This document shows, piece after piece, positions 60,444-64,000 of a DNA stretch of 64,000 nucleotides (its first letter is position 1; each line of letters starts with the position of its first letter). The notes under the pieces are model-generated. The model was not told the DNA's origin. It did not search any database and saw only the letters and a program-made list of their open reading frames with translations. A program made the translations under genes and the position numbers. Origin of the DNA: Actinosynnema pretiosum (lineage in GTDB: Bacteria; Actinomycetota; Actinomycetes; Mycobacteriales; Pseudonocardiaceae); assembly GCF_024171695.1 (NCBI RefSeq), contig NZ_JAMTCF010000006.1, positions 310,001 to 374,000 of the forward strand, in the 5' to 3' direction.

Positions 60444-61397
60444 CTAGGGAAGCAGCACGATCCGGCCGAACACCTCGCCCGCGTCCATCAACCGGTGCGC
60501 CTCGGCCGCCTCCGCCAGGGGCAGGGTGGTGTGCACGACCGGGCTCAGCTCGCCCTTCGCCGCGGCGGCCAGGAGTCGCGCGCGGACCCGGTTGCGCTCG
60601 GGCACGGGCACGGTCAGCAGGCTGAACGTGGCGAACGAGCGCGAGCGCTGGAACCCGCGCAGCAGCGCCGCGCCGAAGTCGGGCGGCGGCCACCCCGCCA
60701 CGGCTCCGGCGAGGACCAGCCTGCCGTTGGGGGCCAACCGGTCCAGGAACGCGGGCAGGTCGGGGCCGCCGACCACGTCCAGGACGACGTCGAACGCCTC
60801 GGGGCCGTCGCCGCCGCCCGCCCGGTCCAGGAGGTGGGTCGCGCCGTGCGCGCGCAGGCGGGTGCCGCGCTCCGGCGACGAGGTGGTCACCGCGACCGCC
60901 GACGCCCCGCGCGCGGCGGCGATCTCCACCGCCGCGATGCCGATGCTGCCCGAGGCCCCGCGCACCAGGACGCGCTCGCCGGGCGCGAAGCGGGCGTGCG
61001 CCAGGGCGAAGTGCGCCACGGTGGCCGAGCTGCCCAGGGTGACCGCGTCGATGGCCGACAAGCCTTCCGGCAGCTCGGTCAGATCATCCGGGTGAACCGC
61101 CGCCCACTCCGCGTAACCCCCACCCGTGCCGGTGAACGCCCACACCCGGCGGCCCGTCCACGCCGGGTCGACGTCGGCCCCGACCGCCGTCACGGTCCCG
61201 GCCACCTCGCTGCCCAGCGGCAGGTCCGGCGGGAAGTCCAGCCCCAGGACGCCGCGCCGCAGCACCGCGTCCACCCCGCCCACGCCGATCGCCTCGGTCC
61301 TGACCAGCACCCGGTCGGGTCCCGGCGCCGGGTCGGGCGCCTCCCCCACCACCAGCACCTCGGGTCCACCAGCTCCTGCCACGGTCACCGCTCGCAC
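60444..61397 (-). CDS. NADPH:quinone oxidoreductase-like MDR enzyme
   Basis: 317 residues, zinc-free medium-chain reductase: EVAGTVTAVGADVDP, nucleotide motif VRGASGSIGIAAVEIAAARGA, and C-terminal LPLAEAAEAHRLMDAGEVFGRIVL. It reduces quinones or enones with NADPH. It starts at a GTG and is divergent from the TetR gene at 61482 across 84 bp, so it is the likely target of that repressor. Confidence 0.9.
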   Translation of the reverse strand: MRAVTVAGAGGPEVLVVGEAPDPAPGPDRVLVRTEAIGVGGVDAVLRRGVLGLDFPPDLPLGSEVAGTVTAVGADVDPAWTGRRVWAFTGTGGGYAEWAAVHPDDLTELPEGLSAIDAVTLGSSATVAHFALAHARFAPGERVLVRGASGSIGIAAVEIAAARGASAVAVTTSSPERGTRLRAHGATHLLDRAGGGDGPEAFDVVLDVVGGPDLPAFLDRLAPNGRLVLAGAVAGWPPPDFGAALLRGFQRSRSFATFSLLTVPVPERNRVRARLLAAAAKGELSPVVHTTLPLAEAAEAHRLMDAGEVFGRIVLLP

Positions 61398-61481
61398 CGC
61401 CGGTCCCTCCTCGTCCTCGCGGGTCGTCGTACCCTGCGGACGCTACGGACGCCCCCGTCCGCCCGACCGGAAGTGAGGCAG

Positions 61482-62051
61482 ATGGCCGCCGGGACGACTC
61501 ACCTGCGCTCGGACGCGCTCGACAACCGCGAGCGGGTCCTCACCGCGGCGCGCGCCCTGTTCGCCGAGCGCGGGGTGGACGTGGGGGTGCGGGAGATCGC
61601 CCGCGCGGCCGGGGTCGGCCCGGCGACGGTGTACCGGCGGTTCCCCACCAAGCAGGCGCTGGTGGAGGCGGCGTTCGGGCGGGAGATGGCGGACTGCGAG
61701 GCGATCGTGGCGCGGGGCTGCGCGGCCGGGGACCCGTGGGAGGGGCTGGTGTCGGTGGTGCGGGAGCTGGTGGTGCTGAACAGCCGGAACCTGGGGTTCG
61801 TGGTGGCGCTCGCCCCGGACGCGCGCACCGGGGAGGCGATCGCGGCGCAGCGGCGCGAGCTGCACCGGATGCTGGCGGACCTGACCCGGCGGGCGCAGGC
61901 GGCGGGGCGGGTGCGGGCGGACTTCGGCGTGGCCGACCTGGTGCTGCTCCTGCGGGCCGGGCGCGGGCTGTCGGCGAGCACCCCGCAGGCGCGGGACGCG
62001 GACGCGCGGCGGTTCGCGGACCTGGCGCTCGACGCGATCCGGGCGCGCTGA
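61482..62051 (+). CDS. TetR-family repressor of the quinone oxidoreductase gene
   Basis: 189 residues. HTH GVDVGVREIARAAGVGPATVYRRFPTKQALVEA and the SBP65/TetR_C-like domain with GLVSVVRELVVLNSRNLGF and a C-terminal LLLRAGRGLSAS. The divergent, closely spaced arrangement with the reductase gene is the classic TetR-target layout. Confidence 0.9.
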   Translation: MAAGTTHLRSDALDNRERVLTAARALFAERGVDVGVREIARAAGVGPATVYRRFPTKQALVEAAFGREMADCEAIVARGCAAGDPWEGLVSVVRELVVLNSRNLGFVVALAPDARTGEAIAAQRRELHRMLADLTRRAQAAGRVRADFGVADLVLLLRAGRGLSASTPQARDADARRFADLALDAIRAR

Positions 62052-62227
62052 CGGGCGCCGGGCGCGGCCCAGGCGCGCTGACAGGTGCCCAGGCGCGATC
62101 CGAACGGGGTGACGGGCCCCTGGCACGATCCGGACGGATTGACGGGCGCTGGCACGATCCGGAGGCGCCGACGAACACCCGGCGGTTCCGGACGCGCCGT
62201 CGAACACCTGGCGGTTCCTGACACGCC

Positions 62228-62270
62228 GACGGGCGCCCGCGCGAGGTGCTCCCCCACGCGGGCGCCCGTC
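62228..62270. terminator. 14-bp hairpin between TetR and flavin reductase genes
   Basis: Perfect arms 62228-62241 and 62257-62270 with a 15-nt loop, between convergent genes. The preceding 62,052-62,220 consists of degenerate direct repeats (GGCACGATCCGGA-type) and no gene. Confidence 0.7.
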
Positions 62271-62324
62271 AGGTCGGTGCAGGCCAGGTCGGCGCGGCCC
62301 CGGTCGACGCCGGTCAGCCCCAGG

Positions 62325-62837
62325 TCACCCCTCGTCCAGCCTGCGGTACCGGCCGCCGAAGAACACCAGCGGGGCGCCGTCCGACGCGGTCGTGGCGCTC
62401 AGCACCTCGCCGACGAACACCGCGTGGTCCCCGCCGTCGTACGCGTGCGCCACCCGGCACTCCAGCCAGGCCAGCGCGCCCGCCAGGAGCGGGGCGCCGG
62501 TGCGCTCGCCCGGTCGCCAGCCGACGCCGTCGAACTGGGCGGCCCCCTGCGGGCGGGACCGGTCGGCGAAGTAGCGGGCCACGTGCTCCTGCCCCTGCGC
62601 CAGCACCGAGACCGCGAACTCGCCCTCCTCGGTGATCGCCGCGTGCATGAGCGCGGTGCGCGCCACGCAGCACAGCACGAGCGGCGGTTCCAGCGACACC
62701 GAGGAGAACGCGTTCGCCGTCATGCCGTGGGTGCTGCGACCGGCCGTGGTGAGCACGGTGACGCCGGTGGCGAAGGTCCGCATCGCCTCGCGCAGCGCGG
62801 GGCGGGAGACCTGCGGGGCCGCTGGTCGGGTGCTCAT
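62325..62837 (-). CDS. second E6-like flavin reductase
   Basis: 170 residues of the flavin_reduct family: TGVTVLTTAGRSTHGMTANAF, SVSLEPPLVLCCVA, PLLAGALAWLECRVAH and GGDHAVFVGEVL. It is clearly homologous to the reductase at 23214 and to SgcE6. The ATG overlaps the stop of the upstream PKS (ATGA), so the reductase is translated with a PKS, as in the main operon. It may supply reduced flavin to monooxygenases outside the window. Confidence 0.88.
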   Translation of the reverse strand: MSTRPAAPQVSRPALREAMRTFATGVTVLTTAGRSTHGMTANAFSSVSLEPPLVLCCVARTALMHAAITEEGEFAVSVLAQGQEHVARYFADRSRPQGAAQFDGVGWRPGERTGAPLLAGALAWLECRVAHAYDGGDHAVFVGEVLSATTASDGAPLVFFGGRYRRLDEG

Positions 62838-64000
62838 CGCTCCACCCCCGCGTGCCCGGCGCAGCAGTGCGGGACCTCTTCCCGTGGCAGCAGCGGTTTC
62901 AGGTCAACGTCGGCGCCGAGCGCGTGCGCGGCGCCGAGCACCGCGAGCAGCGGCGCGCCGGTCGGGCTGGTGGTGTCGGTGGCCAGCGCGGGCACGTCCG
63001 GGGCGATGCGCGCCACCAGGTCGGTGAGCGCCCGGCCCGGTCCCAGCTCCACCGCGAGGTCGACGTCGCGCAGCGCCAGCGCGGCGGCCTGGCGGAACAG
63101 CACCGGCCGGTGGACCTGCTCGCGCAGCAGGGTCTCCGGGTCCTCGGCGGGGCGGGCGGTGACGGTCGAGACCACCTCCCGCTGCGGCGGGCCGATCCGG
63201 AACCGGCCGAGCGCCGTCGCCATCGCCTCGCCCGCGCCCGCCACGTGCGGGGTGTGGAAGGCGTGCGGCACGCGCAACCGGTGCACCCGCACCCCAACGC
63301 CCCGCGCCGCCGCGCACACCCGGTCCACCGCGTCGGCGGGGCCTGCCACGACGCTCTCGTCGAACGCGTGGTCACCCGCGACGGCGACGTCCTCGGCCAC
63401 CGCGAGCGCCGCGGCGGTGTCGGAACCGGCGCCCAGCACGGCCATCGCGCCACCACCGGCCGAGGCGGTCGCCATCACGCGGGCCCGCTCGGCCACCAGC
63501 TCCAGCAGCGCGCGCGGGTCCAGGCACCCGGCCCAGCTCAGCGCGGTGAACTCGCCGAGGCTGTGGCCGACCGCGACGTGCGCGTCGACCCCGGCCATCC
63601 CCAGCAGCCTGGCCGCCGCCAGCGAACCGGCGACCACGCGCGGCTGCTCGGCGTCGGGGCCGTCCGGCAGGCGGGCGGCGCGCAGCACCTCGGCGGCCTC
63701 CGGGTAGCGCCGCCACACCGCGCCGCCCACCACCCTGCCGCCCTGCGCGGGGAACAGGTAGGCGATCCGGGGCGCGGTGGTGGCGCGGCCGAGGAAGACC
63801 CCCTCGTCGGGCAGGAAGGCCTTGGTGGCGCCCGCGTCCAGCAGTTCGACCAGCACCCGGAACGCCCGCCGCGCGTCCGCCGCGCCGGTGGCGACGACGG
63901 CGGCCCGCACCGGACCGCCGGTGCGGCTCCCGGCGAGCTCGGCCGCCAGCGCGGCGAGCGGCAGCGGGGCCTGCGCGCCACCGGTCAGCTCGGCCTCCAC
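62834..64000 (-). CDS. C-terminal part of a second PKS ending in an acyltransferase domain (partial)
   Basis: 388 residues are visible; the gene continues beyond the window. They form an AT domain homologous to that of the main PKS: IAYLFPAQGGRVVGGAVWRR, the nucleophile GHSLGEFTALSWAG, HAFH in RVPHAFHTPHVAG and ELGPGRALTDLVARIAPDVPA. The preceding DEGVFLG stretch matches the KS-AT linker of the enediyne PKS. The protein ends about 15 residues after the AT with no ACP, KR or DH. It is either a KS-AT enzyme working with a separate carrier protein or a shortened enediyne PKS paralogue. Confidence 0.85.
   Translation of the reverse strand: MEAELTGGAQAPLPLAALAAELAGSRTGGPVRAAVVATGAADARRAFRVLVELLDAGATKAFLPDEGVFLGRATTAPRIAYLFPAQGGRVVGGAVWRRYPEAAEVLRAARLPDGPDAEQPRVVAGSLAAARLLGMAGVDAHVAVGHSLGEFTALSWAGCLDPRALLELVAERARVMATASAGGGAMAVLGAGSDTAAALAVAEDVAVAGDHAFDESVVAGPADAVDRVCAAARGVGVRVHRLRVPHAFHTPHVAGAGEAMATALGRFRIGPPQREVVSTVTARPAEDPETLLREQVHRPVLFRQAAALALRDVDLAVELGPGRALTDLVARIAPDVPALATDTTSPTGAPLLAVLGAAHALGADVDLKPLLPREEVPHCCAGHAGVER

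Overview
The window is about 74% G+C, with G/C-ending codons throughout, GTG starts, 4-bp stop/start overlaps and a mycothiol-dependent enzyme. This points to an actinomycete chromosome, plausibly a Pseudonocardiales-type organism. The genus cannot be proven from the sequence alone.

Layout. 0-1.1 kb: no convincing gene. 1.1-5.8 kb: a Fis/AcoR-type activator, divergent from an amidohydrolase, MIP18-domain and alcohol dehydrogenase operon. This is the accessory set that normally accompanies propane monooxygenases, here without the monooxygenase. 5.8-6.2 kb: a decayed IS5-type transposase. 6.2-8.9 kb: an acetyltransferase, a TetR repressor and an MFS exporter. 9.0-14.7 kb: a two-component system divergent from a MacAB-like export operon. 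14.7-15.2 kb: 33-bp tandem repeats. 15.5-17.8 kb: twin lipoproteins and a class-V aminotransferase.

18-58.4 kb: a large biosynthetic locus best explained as an enediyne-type polyketide cluster. Its core is a minus-strand operon (29.9 to 21.7 kb). The operon encodes a 1,919-residue enediyne PKS (KS-AT-ACP-KR-DH-PPTase), the hot-dog thioesterase of the E10 type, an E6-type flavin reductase, an NAD-dependent epimerase and a membrane protein. Around it lie four paralogous acyl-CoA-dehydrogenase-fold monooxygenases, an EHN-type epoxide hydrolase, two GMC oxidoreductases, a P450, a DUF1702 (E3/UnbL-type) protein and an O-methyltransferase. Redox or thiol proteins are unusually numerous: four AhpD/CMD proteins, two DUF899 proteins, a mycothiol-dependent enzyme and an ABC1 kinase. 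There is also an HxlR/MFS pair and a glycosyltransferase pair. UnbV and UnbU, the other two usual warhead-cassette proteins, are not in the window.

Twelve transcription units between 18 and 54.7 kb share the same promoter-upstream box (about GGCAACCTGGGAGAAGCG), followed 26-29 nt later by a TGCCAC-GATCGG-like element. This suggests one regulon and gives an internal definition of the cluster. It includes genes that would not otherwise be assigned: glycosyltransferases, ABC1 kinase and an unknown membrane protein. Many unit ends carry long perfect hairpins.

58.4-64 kb: AraC and TetR regulators, a quinone oxidoreductase, a second TetR, then a second E6-like flavin reductase. The reductase is translationally coupled to the 3' end of a second PKS that stops right after its acyltransferase domain and runs off the window. 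The window therefore probably enters, but does not finish, a two-PKS enediyne-like locus.
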